Below are positions 1 to 11,483 of a DNA stretch of 64,000 nucleotides, one piece after another (position 1 is the first letter of the stretch; each line of letters opens with the position of its first letter). The notes below the pieces were generated by a model, which worked only from the letters and a program-made list of their open reading frames with translations, did no database searches and had not been told where the DNA came from. This DNA comes from Mesaphorura yosii (Eukaryota > Arthropoda > Collembola > Poduromorpha > Tullbergiidae): assembly GCA_009869945.1 (NCBI GenBank), contig WIXG01000033.1:248001-312000 (forward strand), in the 5' to 3' direction. The position numbers were made by a program, and so were the translations under genes.

Positions 1-1087
1 TTCAGTTTCATCCGCGTTAGCATCAGCTTGGACTGCTTCGTTTGTTATTGTAGGTTGAGGTCGAGGAGGCACAGGAGACGGTGGCGGAGCATCCATTGAT
101 CCAATTTCTTTCGGATTCATTCCTGCGCAAAATTACAGAATCTCATTAGAAAGGACAAAAAATTCGACGACTTAGTTTCCATTCAATTATTACATACCAA
201 CAACATGCTGACACAGTTGTCGCCCTATTAAAGTGAGTGATTCAGGTGATCGCGCCTTTTTCGAGCCTCCAGACTTTGGACGAAATGCTACAATTGCTCC
301 ATACTTGCCGAAACAATGAAACTCCTTCGCATTAATGCTCATTCCGTCAGGCGCCGGGTGCGTATAACCAGCAAGCATTGCTGGTGCTGATGATTTAAAA
401 CAGACAGCACGGCGGGTCTTAATATTTTCGCCAATCTCTCCGATCGCCATTGCAATTTCGTCTTTCACCATCCTGTTCTCCACCAGTGGCAAATTAGCTA
501 AATCTTCTCCAGAAAGGGGAACCTGTGAACGTGACCGGGTCAATTAGGCACAATCATTGTGAACTCTTCGTTTAAAATTATGAAGCTACAAACCTTAATA
601 AAAGACGGAGGCACTGGATGCTGCGCATTTGAAAACTGATAACATCCTTGCGTTATCTTTTGCACTAGGGCTTGGAACTTCTTGTTTCTGGCAACAAAAT
701 CGGTTTCGCAGTTCATCTCAATCATAACCGTGCTTGACGGGCTTGAAAATATGGAAACTAATCCTTGACCAGTTGACCGGCCTTGTAATTTTGAGGCTTT
801 TTCCCAGCCATGCGCTTGGGCTTGATCCTTCAGCCATTGCTCCGCCTGTCAATCAAGATTGTCAAAATATAGTCACTTTGACATTACAAATGAACCGAAC
901 AAGAGAAGCTATTTCATTCATACGTTCAACTGACCTGCTTGAAGTTATTCTCATGCTTCTGGAGCGCCTCTTTACATTTTGAGAACGGATAGCCAGTAGT
1001 TTTCCGTAATTTCGACAGGGCAGCTTTTTCTACTGCAACCGGATTCCATAAAACTTTAGCAGTATGGAAGAAACGGTAAAGGTGCAT
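1..1087 (-). CDS. TSFM: Elongation factor Ts, mitochondrial (partial, 3' end off the left edge)
   Basis: Mitochondrial EF-Ts is the nucleotide exchange factor that releases GDP from EF-Tu in the mitochondrial matrix. Coding exons are 935-1087, 522-198 reading downward after 845-594, and 122-1, all on the minus strand; introns are 89, 71 and 75 bp with GT-AG ends and matching phases (0, 0, 1). The 284 visible residues begin with a short basic, Phe-rich leader (MHLYRFFHTAKVLW) suited to mitochondrial import. A UBA-like N-terminal domain follows (about residues 22-60, LRKTTGYPFSKCKEAL), then the family signature TDFVARN at 99-105. The C-terminal domain has the IGEIGENI and FGKYGA elements and ends in GRQLCQHVVGMNP, as in animal EF-Ts. 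A Pro-rich tail runs off the window. The ATG at 1087 is the first Met after an in-frame stop, though an upstream exon cannot be excluded. The gene faces away from PERK, with 1.6 kb between the starts. Identification is firm. Confidence 0.93.
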
Positions 1088-2697
1088 GCTGTCGATGCCA
1101 GAATGAAGATATGACGAAATCCGAGCGAAGGAAAACTATCTTATTGTGATTCACTTGCTAATTTGCCACTTATACAAATCGATCTTACGAGACCTTGGCT
1201 ATCAGCGTTTGAAATTCTGGTGCAATAATTTTACTTTCACCACATTTAGGAACCCTGAGATTCTGAATTCAATTAATTAAATTATGCAAGTTGCACAGAA
1301 GGTGCAAGCCACTCAAATCCTTCTGAAGATTTTAAATTCTGTGCGACTCTTGCGAACCTCGCGTATGAGAGTCATGTGCGAGATGAAACTATTTGAAAGA
1401 TCCAATGAAAGTTTGCACACGTTGTATAAAATCGTACACAAAGCAGAATTGATTGTCCTTTGCAAATTATGCCAAGTACACGTTACACAAGTTATTGTTA
1501 TGAATTTTGCACAAGCTCTGCGTAACAAACTCACCACAACATCACCTGATTGTGAATCCACAGCGGAGCTACTGTACGTTAAATATTCAGCATTAAGGCC
1601 ATAAACCAAACAAGTCATCTTGCACGCACCACCAGAAAGAACTAGAGAAAGCAAAACATGACGCAATAACGTTCTAAAGTATTTGTATAACGTTTGTGTA
1701 ACTTGGCTTGGATTCTGTAAGCAATGCTGGAACTTGAACCAGTGTGCAATTAGTGTTAGCGTGAATAGGGCATAGGACTGGGAATGAGATTCCACAATAA
1801 TCGCAGTATTCGACAACTACTTTAGAATTCATTTGTACGAGACTTGACTTGACATCTCATCTCAGACGGTCCAAAGTTCTGCAGTGACTTTGGAAATATG
1901 GTTTTCTGTCACCACATGTCGTAGAAGTTCCAGGGTGGGCTGACCCAGCAGCGCAACCTCCTTCTGGACGTGGAACACATAATCAGCATCATCTGAACAG
2001 AAAAGTTCACAAAGTGTCTCAAAATTGAAATCAGGAACGAGGCGTACGAAACCAATTGATTACAGACGGGCATGGGTTGCCTTGAACTTGATAATAACGC
2101 ACATGGTCACAAGGTTGAGTAGGTAAGCACAAATGTCATAATTAAGCACGAGTAACGAGTGGTCTGGAGTAGCGTCATAAATTGCGATAAATGATTACGT
2201 TATTTATTACATTTGCATTACCATTTGCGTTTGTACTATGTGACTATTTGCGATCTTGCAAATCGTAATACGCAATTACGCATATGTCTGGAACATGCTG
2301 TTAGCTCAGAAATAGTTGCAGCCGTTAACTTATCTGCTCAACAACACTGTATAATTTGTTTGTTGTAATTTTACAGTTTCAATTAATCAAATTGTGGCCA
2401 TATTGCCCGGTTCCGGTCGGTGATTTCACCTACAGTCTTGGGCTTCTGGGCAATTCGAATATTACATACATACGAAGATTCTCCTACAGCGTCTGTCTGG
2501 AAATGAATTCCGACATTTTCTACATCATTACGAGATCAAAGTCAAGTCACCCACACTAAAGACGAAGTTGTTATGGATTGGGTTTGACCGCGCTGTTTTA
2601 GATCCTGCAAGGACCATCTAGGACATTCTAGGCGTAACTGCATAAAGCTTTCTTTTCGGATGGGCCTTTGTGAGACAAGCTAATACTAAAGCCAAGT
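1088..2697. promoter_or_regulatory. Divergent intergenic region between TSFM and PERK
   Basis: Both flanking genes start outward from this 1.6 kb stretch, so it must hold at least their 5' UTRs and promoters. I see no clean TATA box at a convincing distance from either start codon. Chance open frames on both strands at 1.28-1.82 kb resemble no family I know. The part around 2,170-2,290 is built from repeated TTACG, TTTGCG and GCAATTACG words. Confidence 0.5.
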
Positions 2698-5600
2698 ATG
2701 TCATACCACACAAGATTTCTTTGGACTCGAATTCATCGGCCCGCTGTTCAAACATTTATCTTAATACTATTATGTTTAATTAGTGTTTTCAACTTATTCA
2801 TAATTTGCTCCGGTAGTCTCAGCCATACTCCAAATATTGAAATAGCGTCGATCTCTACGCATACCTCACCCGAAATTGAATCCGTCGATCTCGATCACAC
2901 TTCTGAAATCAATAATTCTGATCCAACTGAACGCACTAAAATTATTTATGAAGAAAACGAAACTACCAAGACCCTGCAGCCTGCCTCCAGTGAATCGACT
3001 GCGAAAATTCAAGATTATTCTACCGACTCAGCGAAATCGTCGAAAGAAACAGCGCATATGTTGAAGACAGAAAAAAATGTGGTCAACAAAATTGAAGAAT
3101 CAAAACTTAAAGTCAAAGGACTTGATAAGGATGCTGAACTTTATGTGCTCATGAAGGAGCAAGATGCGAAACGTGGAGTTCATAACATTGACACTGAGCT
3201 GGATTTAACGACAGTTGAAAACGTAAAAGAGCAACAAAAGGGAACCGCCAAAGTTAGGTCGTCAACATCATCTAGCTTACAAAGAGATAGTCCGAACGAG
3301 GATTATACTGACGAAAACTTTGAAGAGGGCGCAGAGGAAATCGAGACAATCATACTAAATTCGGATAAGGATGGGATTCGGCAGTTGCCATTCTGTAAAG
3401 AAACCACTGGCACCGAAGAAGATGGATCCTCCCGTAATCTCACACTCGCAAAGAAAGCAGGATTCTTCGACGGAAAGCAACTTGTCGTGGCAACACTGGA
3501 TGGACGAATTTCATTCCTTGACCAAACCGGCCAGTTGCATTGGTCATTCTGTACTGGATCATTTTTCTCGTCAAGCATGTCTTCCCTACAGGTGAGGTTC
3601 ATTCGATGAATCTTACCTTCTCATTCACTGAACTCGGATTCTATGAGTAATTTTCGTTTTCTTTCAGGTGACCGAAAATGGGAAGTTGGTCAGATTCATC
3701 CCTTCATTGAGTGGAGGCTTGTACAGATTCGATGGAGAGAATTTGCGAGCTATGCCTGCAACCGCAGACTCTCTTCTACGAAAGTCCTTTAAGATGGCCA
3801 GCAGCGTTCTCACAGGTAGGGAAGCGTAAAGAAATAACTGCTCGGAATGATTGGATTGATTGATAATTGATCAATTTTGCCAGGTGGAAGAGAGTTGAAA
3901 ACGTTCGGCCTTGATTTGAAATCAGGAAACTTGAAATACGAGTGTGGCTTGGACGGCTGCAAATCACCTGAAGATGCAAAGGTCGAAAGTTCGGCTGAAG
4001 ATGCGAATGAAGAAGATAAAGTGGTATTGGTTGTAAAGAAAAACCTTCAGACTGTTCGTGGGGTTGAACCTCTATCCGGGCAAGAACGTTGGAACTTCTC
4101 TGTCGGAACTGTTGAGCTTGCCTTAGCAGGGATCACTGAGGGCTGTTATCAGGGTGCGACTGTTCCAATTGAGGGGACGGATCATAATCATACGGCGCTC
4201 ACGAAATTATTCAGAATGGCGATTCCAGAGGGGATGGTCTTCGGAGCTGATGAAGCTAATAAAGTTGTTTGGCAGCATAAGGTAAGTTTCAATAAGTACA
4301 TAAAGATGTGCTAATAAACTTTCGTTACATCTCATCTATTTTATAAAACCTTTGCAACTCTACAGTTTGAAAGTCCGATTTCCCAAGCGTGGGTGTTCGA
4401 GAATGGCCGATTGACGGTTATCGACCCTATGAAATGTACCCCATTAATGGACGAGGCTCCGTCTTTATACATTGGGTCCCACAAACAACAATACTACGTC
4501 CAAGAAAGTCAAGCAACAACAAATAAGATTAGAGCTGCGTACGAATTGACTGACCTCAACCTTGAAGATCAGACGATATTTGAAATGAAGCGAATTGAAT
4601 GGAAACCGACACTAACAGGTAAAACTTGTGGATTCGAAGCTTGATTCAGTACTCGTCTATCATCAAGATTTGATTGTTCTATTTTTATTCCATGCAGTTG
4701 CATTAAGAGACGAAAATACAGCACTGAGTCCAATCTATGACCAGCCGTTCTTCGTGTATGAGCGAGAAGAAGTCAATCACTCCGCCATTGAACACGATAA
4801 CGGCTCTTCAAAACCAGAAGATGCATGTAAAACGGAGGAGCCCGAGGATAGCCCCTTAATTGAATCTGGCTTTATCTTGATCATTGCCACATTGCTGTTC
4901 TATTGGTAAATGTTACTTCTAGGTTCTAGCATTTTGTCAAAACTTTTCTTGCGACTCAATTGCGTATATTTTGTGCAAAACAGGAAGGAAGTATTAGGCA
5001 TCAGCTTATTAACAGCTCTAATCTTGTTGGTCCCCGTTGTTCGCATCGTGAGAAACCGCAAAACGAGACAACTTCTGGGCTACCTCTACCGAAGGCTAAC
5101 GGAGATGCACATTTTGTATCAAGAACAGCAACAAGAGGTTTGTTGTATTGCATGGCCTAAATATTCTTATCAATTCTGTCTAAGTTAAATATTATTATGC
5201 ACTTTTTGTAGCAAACTAGAGCCTTGGTCTTGTACCGCGATAGAAATGCATCCGAAACGATGTCAAACTCCACGCTTTTAACATCATTGAACAGTTCAAC
5301 AACATTCGATCGAACGACTCGATCAAGAACGAGAACTGGCTCCAGTTCTTCTAATCATTCGTATGCGGAAGACCAATTGACTCCGTTCGTGTCACAGTAC
5401 ATTAAGGAGTTTGAACCGATCCAATGCTTAGGTCGTGGTGGATTTGGAGTTGTGTTTGAGGCTAGGAAAAAAATTGACGACAGATGCTACGCGGTCAAGC
5501 GTATACCGTTGCCAAACAGAGCCAAGTCTCGAGATAGGGTCATGAGAGAGGTGAAAGCACTTGCAAAACTTGACCACAAGAATATTGTACGATATTTCAA

Positions 5601-7178
5601 TGCGTGGATTGAAAATCCGCCAGTTGGTTGGCTCGAGAAGAACGATCCACTCTGGAATCAATGGTTAGTCAGAGTCATGCTAAAGTCGAAGTTCAGAAAT
5701 TTGCGTGAGTTATAAATGTGAATTTATAAAATGTGAATATGGTTTGTTTTTGTAGTATCGTCAGTTCGCCAAGCCCAACAACTGAGTACCCTTCGGAGAT
5801 GGGAAACGAAGACTCATCTCTTCTCTCAGGAGTCAACAATGAACTGAGAAAAGATTACTACGAGATTTCTGTACCTGGTTTCACTCCAGACAAGGAAAAC
5901 GTTGAAAATAATGATGATTCCTTCATTGTCTTCGCGGCTTCGGAAGACGAACAGTCGAACGACGGAGAGCAAGCTCCAGCATCAGCCTCAGGAAAGAATA
6001 AATCGTTAGTCGAAGTGATCAACATTCCAAATCACCACAGCAGTGAGAAGAACATTGACGAAAGGAAAGAAGGCTTGTGGAAACTCGGCGATTCGAACGA
6101 CAGCAGTATTTACAACGGAAGCGTTGAACATAGCAAATTTTTTGTTCGACCAACAACTCTCGACATTCCTTCATCATCAAACAAATCTCTGCATTCCAAC
6201 AGCACTGACAACGATTCAGGTGAATCGCCACTCGGTATTATGTACTTGTACATTCAGCAAGAGCTGTGCCAGAAACGGACACTACAAGAATGGCTGATGG
6301 TTGAGAAAGACAGAGATTTACGCCAAGTTACGAAGATGTTTATCCAAATCGTTGAAGCTGTGGAATACATTCACGCCAATCGCCTGATACACAGAGATTT
6401 GAAACCTAGCAATATTTTCCTGGCAGGCGGAAACGGAAACACTTCCAACAGTATTAGCGACATGGACGAAGCTGGTGTTGGCGACCAAACCAAGGAAATG
6501 ACTATCAAAATTGGTGATTTTGGATTAGTCACGACATCGAATGTGAACAAAGCGGTGGATGAGAATAACTGTGATCCTGCAGCAGGCGACCTTAAAGCTA
6601 ATACCAAACTAACCGGATTGGTTGGAACTACGCTCTACATGAGCTACGAACAGGTACGTTGTCCAACAGAAGTTTTGCACGTAATATCCGCGGTGTTAAT
6701 GGCTTGATTTTTTTTGTTTCAGTCTCAGAGGAAAAGTTACGACCACAAAGTGGACATTTATTCATTGGGCCTTATCCTGTTTGAAATGATTGTTCCGTTT
6801 GCCACTAACATGGAACGGTACGATCTGCTGAGCAAAGTACGGGAGTTGGAAATTCCACAAGCATTTATCAAAACTTACCCTGATGAGGTAAAGCAATAAG
6901 CAATCAGTTACAACCAGTCATTTTGTGCGTTTAATTTATTTCTAGAATCTAACTTTTTCCTCAATTTCCAGTACAAACTGATTAGAACTATGGTATCACA
7001 CAATCCCACCAGCCGACCAGAAGCTGCCGAGATAAAGTATTGGTTAAATCAGCATTTGAAGGCTCTGAATTCAGAAAACAACATCGTTCGAACTTCGTCC
7101 AACTGGCACAGATCTAAAAGTGCACCATCACCTGACCACCAAGCGGCTAAAATTCTGAAGGCTCATTCCTTTATCTGA
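2698..7178 (+). CDS. EIF2AK3: PERK, ER-resident eIF2-alpha kinase
   Basis: PERK is a type I ER membrane protein. Its luminal domain senses unfolded protein and its cytosolic kinase phosphorylates eIF2-alpha to slow translation. I joined ten exons: 2698-3591, 3668-3815, 3884-4281, 4366-4618, 4698-4905, 4984-5137, 5212-5663, 5756-6653, 6723-6887 and 6972-7178. All introns are 68-92 bp with GT-AG ends and consistent phases, giving 1258 residues (human PERK is about 1116). A hydrophobic signal segment lies at about 18-38. An acidic Ser/Thr-rich stretch follows to about 255, then the beta-propeller luminal domain from about 262 ([14 protein letters not shown]). The membrane segment is near 637-655, after FYWKEV, which resembles the WWKE before the human segment. 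Kinase landmarks are the LGRGGFGVV loop (758-766), Lys781, Glu798, a long insert at about 830-995, HRD Asp1050, DFG Asp1090 and activation-loop Thr1127. The usual MSPEQ reads MSYEQ (Tyr1133). Confidence 0.95.
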
Positions 7179-7377
7179 CTTAAATCGCACAAGCTTCCAT
7201 GCAGATTAAATGCAAACTCCAAACCACATATTCGCATTTACGTGATTGTGATATATTTTTACCTTACTATTGCAGTATAAGATATAATTTACAAATGCGT
7301 AGTTAGTTGTTCCATCAACTCGCTGTACTGTTCAATTTTTGTGATATAGACATTTATTGAAGGTAAATGCACGACCC

Positions 7378-7383
7378 AATAAA
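7378..7383 (+). terminator. Poly(A) signal AATAAA of PERK
   Basis: A canonical AATAAA lies 200 bp after the PERK stop codon and is the first good candidate in that 3' region. It faces the opposing signal at 7423-7428. Confidence 0.6.
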
Positions 7384-7422
7384 TAGGATTTCTAAATTAT
7401 TCAGCAACTCAGTGGCGTTAGT

Positions 7423-7428
7423 TTTATT
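7423..7428 (-). terminator. Poly(A) signal AATAAA of the 179-residue gene
   Basis: On the plus strand this reads TTTATT, so the minus strand carries AATAAA about 100 nt past the stop codon at 7529. Only 39 nt separate it from the PERK signal, so the two 3' UTRs probably abut or overlap. Confidence 0.55.
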
Positions 7429-7528
7429 TCAACTTTTAACGGAGAAGTGAAGAATTTTTAAAATAATGCAATGACATGTGACTTTTTGAAACTAGCGAGC
7501 AATGTAAACGAGAAAGTTTAACTTAAGC

Positions 7529-8164
7529 TTATTTCTTTGAAGAAGTGGTTCTAGATTGTTCCAGATCATGGTACATTTCCTCGTACTGCTTGTTGATTTC
7601 TTCAGCGGATTTTCCTGCGAAAAATTTTGCTTCTTCCTGCTTGAGGGCAGCAATTCTCGCTTCAGCCTGTGCTCTTGCCTTCGCCTTCAATTCTTCCGAT
7701 AGGTTTGGTTTTTGTGGAAATTCAGCGTTTGCAATTACCACGAGCTGAGTGTCGCTGATAATCTGCTCAACTTCTGGATCGAATAGAATGGCAGCCATCA
7801 AGTGAGTGTCGGCCCAACGAACTAAAAAACAAAATCACACTTATACTTACGGAATCTAGCAAATTAAATTAAGCACGCCAAAGGGCGAAGCGAATGAGCG
7901 AACGTGAGTGCACGTACTTAGCAAGTCAGCAACCTCTTCTTGGAGTTTGACGATGTTTTGATTAATCTTCTTCACAACTTGAGTCATTTCTCGATAGCTT
8001 TGTGCGGACACCGCTTTGGTTGTTGGGTCATCTGTCTTCGGAGGCGAGCCTTTGGCGTTATTGGTCACATTTGTCGGAGTGAAAGATGCAACCGGAGTAG
8101 TGTCCATTTCCTCGGTGGTGACTTCCGGGTTGTTGTCAGCTGCAGCGGCAGATGTGCTTGCCAT
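7529..8164 (-). CDS. Unrecognised 179-residue helical protein
   Basis: There are two coding exons on the minus strand, 8164-7918 and 7821-7529, split by a 96-bp intron (donor GTACGTG, acceptor TTTTTTAG, phase 1). The start is the ATG at 8164 (MASTSAAAADN). An acceptor-like AATTCAG ends 20 bp upstream, so a non-coding 5' exon is likely. Residues 1-50 are low-complexity (Ala, Thr, Pro). Residues about 55-95 look helical and amphipathic (QVVKKINQNIVKLQEEVADL), followed by a conserved-looking core IRWADTHLMAAILFDPEVEQ. The C-terminal third is a charged helix rich in Lys, Glu and Ala ending in SSKK. There is no signal peptide, membrane segment or catalytic motif. I do not recognise the family. The exon join and codon pattern support a real gene, possibly a small subunit of a complex. 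It is head to head with the coiled-coil gene and tail to tail with PERK. Confidence 0.8.
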
Positions 8165-9035
8165 TTTTAAACCGGTCTTGAACCTGAATTGAAATACGAC
8201 AGATGTTTCTTGCAAACAAGTTCTTTGTTAACTGCAGGGGCCAGTCAGGATGAAACAAAGAAAACGCGATTACGCAACAAGTTGTTTAATCTACACACTC
8301 ATTGCTTTCGCGTGCGTGTAGTGTGGAGCGTAGTGTCTTTGATCTTATCACAATTTTCAAAACAAAGCAACGCATTATACCGCCTGCTCTCTGTCAATAC
8401 TCTCACTTTCGTCTCAGGAGGACGGGCAAGCACATGACACTTTTAAGTGCGTCTGTGCGTGGCATTTTATTGACAAAACAAACTTTTGCTGTATTTTAAC
8501 CTACTTTTGGCGAAAAATGTCAACCCAGTGTGAAGAAGTCATCATTTTGTGTCAGCATAGTCGATCGTAGAAAGTAGAATAGAAAGGATTCAGGAAGAGA
8601 CTAGAGACAACAGATACGGCGTACGCGTCCTGGTAAGGCTCATACACATAACACCAAAGTTAATGGACGCTAGTATACAATTTGCTATTATCCATTAACT
8701 TTGCATAATACATTACAATATCACTCACGTTCGTATCAGTATGCGCTGAGTCAATTAAATATACTAATCACATAGCAACCTCACCGAGGCGGCTCGAGAA
8801 ACTTGTCTTCTTAGCAGGAAACTTGTGGCTTTAATTGACGTGGAGACTGCTCTCTGGATTTCGATTCTGAGGGCAGCGGTAGGTAGGTTAGATACTCCAT
8901 TGGATAGTTCGGCCGTTTAGATCATTAGATAATTTGGTGACATTGTGGCTTATGCGACAAAGCGTAAACCTCTAAGACCTCTTCTAAATATACAAAATTA
9001 ACATTGGAAGTTTCTTCAAGGAGCGCACTAATGAA
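8165..9035. promoter_or_regulatory. Divergent promoter region of the 179-residue and coiled-coil genes
   Basis: This 0.87 kb separates two outward-facing starts and should hold both promoters and 5' UTR exons. On the minus strand an acceptor ends at 8184, leaving 19 bp of UTR before the ATG at 8164. On the plus strand CCTG followed by GTAAGG near 8,630 could be the donor of a 5' UTR exon of the coiled-coil gene. I see no other gene here. Confidence 0.5.
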
Positions 9036-11483
9036 ATGGCTGCTTTCTTGTATTCCCTGAACAGAATTTGGCCTTTGAATGCACCACCTCAAATTCGGCC
9101 TGCATCTAAATATCAAAGTGAGGTCGATTTGGAAAAACTTCATGGCCACACTTCGCAATCGCCCAGCAGGAAGAACTTGAATGTATCGCTTTCAAACATA
9201 AATCAACATCAAGTGACCCTTGGTTCTACTACGAAGGTTAAAGCGGACTCGCAGACAGCTGCTCTGAATCGTACGGAGCAAGGACAGCATGGTGAAAGCA
9301 ATCAAAAGATTTCTGACAAGGTGATCGCCACTGCCACCACTTCGTCGAATTCCTACAAGCCTCAGCCTTCATCATTGCCTGGAGTGCTTCCGAAAACGAC
9401 TTTGGCTGAAGACAGAGGAAATCGCAACATCAGTACATTGAATGCTGGTTCCACCTCACAAGTATCTTGTAATACTCGCCCTCATAATCAGCAACCAAGA
9501 ATGTGGGAAGACTCAGGATACGAAAGTCCGCTTCTCAGGACACAAATCTACGCCACGGTAACTTGAGGACCTGAGTTGAGTTGTTGAGTACATTCGAGTT
9601 ATTCACTTCACTTGAAGCATTAATTTATGCTTATATGCTTGAATAGGAATCCCATTCAAGGAAAGAGCCCGCGGCTACGCTTCTGTCCATTTCGCAAGAT
9701 AAGAATAATAAGAAACAAGCGCCTCAAATCTCCATGACTGAACCATCGGGTTATCGAAGCAGGAAATATCATTCCCTTGAGAAACATTCTGCCTCCGTCT
9801 CAACTACGCCTGTGTTAAGCCAACCTAAACCCTTCGTGAGAAGCGCGGCGGAATATTTATCAGATCAGAAAGGCCATGATTCAACACATAGTAAGCTTAC
9901 AGCAAGATCTGTTTTACTAAGATTGAAAGACCAAGAAAAAAAGAAAATTAAATGAAACCTTTATCTTGGTGCGCCTTAGGTTTCTCAAGCGAAAGTGGCA
10001 TTGCAGATTTGGGTCCTGCTTACACGAGCACCCCCATTAAGTCGAATACGGAGCATCGGCATGGAGGTTTCCCTCCGTATGCTACACATCAGCGCTCTTC
10101 CCCAATGGTTACTGTCTTCAGCAAGGTGGGATCAATACAGACTGGTCGCAGCAGCAGTTGTGGGCGATTGGAGAGAACGACGGGTAAGTATTCCTATCAC
10201 TGTTCACCTCTTTCATACTCGCAAGGCTATATCTTAATGAACTCTTTTTTGTTGCGATCCAATTGATAGGTACCGATGAGGACAACAGTTTCAGACAAAT
10301 CCTGCAGGAGAGTTCAAACGACTTTCATGGAAAATACTCAGACTGGATTGAGCAAATATTTCAGCTGCAAGCTGATAAGATTCAGAGACGCCTTCAGACA
10401 CAATTTGATCAGAAGCTTGAATCGGTCATAAGGGAAAAAGACCACGAAATTTTGGAGATGCAACAAAAGTTTCGTGACCGACTAGGGGACTTTGAAACTT
10501 CGACTGAGAAATTTCAACACTGGATCGAGACTTTGGCAGACGAGAATGAGCGAATTCGGTCAACGAAGGATGCCATTATCGCGGAAATGGAAAAAGCTGC
10601 CGCAGGGCGACGTGGCAATTTCGAAATCGAAGTGGAGACTCATCTTAACAATTTCCAGGCTGAATTTGAGAAGCACAAATTGGACCTACAACAGAAGCAC
10701 GCCGAACAATTACAATCTATACACGACAAAGTAGCTGCTCAAACAGCACAACGTGAAGACCACTTTCTAGCCCAAATTCAGTCGCTCAAGGATCAAAATG
10801 TATTTCTGCAGGTATTTCAAAGTTATTTCAAATGATTAAGAGAATGTTTGCATGTTTGCAAAACGAAAAGAAACTTACAATACAAAATTTGTATTTACAG
10901 CAAGAGAAAGAAGCTCTTGAGCGTCAGGTGAATTCCTACCGAAAACCCGATACAGAGCGACCGGGAATGCAATATCTGTACACGACTTATCTTAAAGAAA
11001 GGGAAGGTCTGATGATAAAAATCAACGAACTTCTGGACAGGTGAAGACAACTAATAACAACTTCTTAGGCGATCCTTATGCTTACCATCGTGTTTTGGTT
11101 AGAATCTTAATTGTGGAAAAAGAAAGGGATGATTTAATTTCTGTGCACAAAGCGGAATTGAGCAAAACTCAAGCGAAATCAGAAGAATCGGCTGTGGTGA
11201 GTTGGGCGTCCGTGTTGCCTCAATTCGCTAAATTGGAATGTATTAAAATGTATTTTGTTCCTTCTAGCTCTTATCTTCTCAAATGGCTGCCTCACAGCAA
11301 GCAGCACAAGAGCTCATTCAGAAGTATGAGGATGAAAACTTTCAACTGAGGCAAGCACTCCGCGACCAGGAGTCCCAATACAAGCAATCCATTAACGAGT
11401 TGAAGGGGAAGTATGGAAAACGAATAGATGGATTGATGATAACAGTCGAAAAATTGCAGGATCAATTGATTGGGCAAAATTGA
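9036..11483 (+). CDS. Unrecognised coiled-coil protein (about 653 residues)
   Basis: Seven exons join in frame: 9036-9557, 9647-9890, 9980-10183, 10270-10811, 10901-11040, 11103-11196 and 11268-11483. Introns are 62-89 bp with GT-AG ends and matching phases. The N-terminal half (residues 1-323) is Ser/Thr/Asn/Gln-rich and looks disordered. The C-terminal half (about 337-653) is an almost unbroken coiled coil, starting near SDWIEQIFQLQADKIQRRLQ and ending LQDQLIGQN. There is no enzyme motif or membrane segment. This layout resembles centrosomal or cytoskeletal scaffold proteins, but layout alone does not identify an orthologue. The start is uncertain: ATG 9036 opens the frame, but an acceptor-like sequence (TGTATTCCCTGAACAG) ends at about 9064, so the real first exon may lie further upstream. 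The gene is upstream of and parallel to MRPL12. Confidence 0.8.

Noticed and set aside
1284..1816. Overlapping frames of 106 codons (plus) and 167 codons (minus) upstream of PERK
   Set aside because: They overlap antisense, show no domain, and the DNA is made of repeated TTGCA and TTACACAAG words that keep both strands open by chance.
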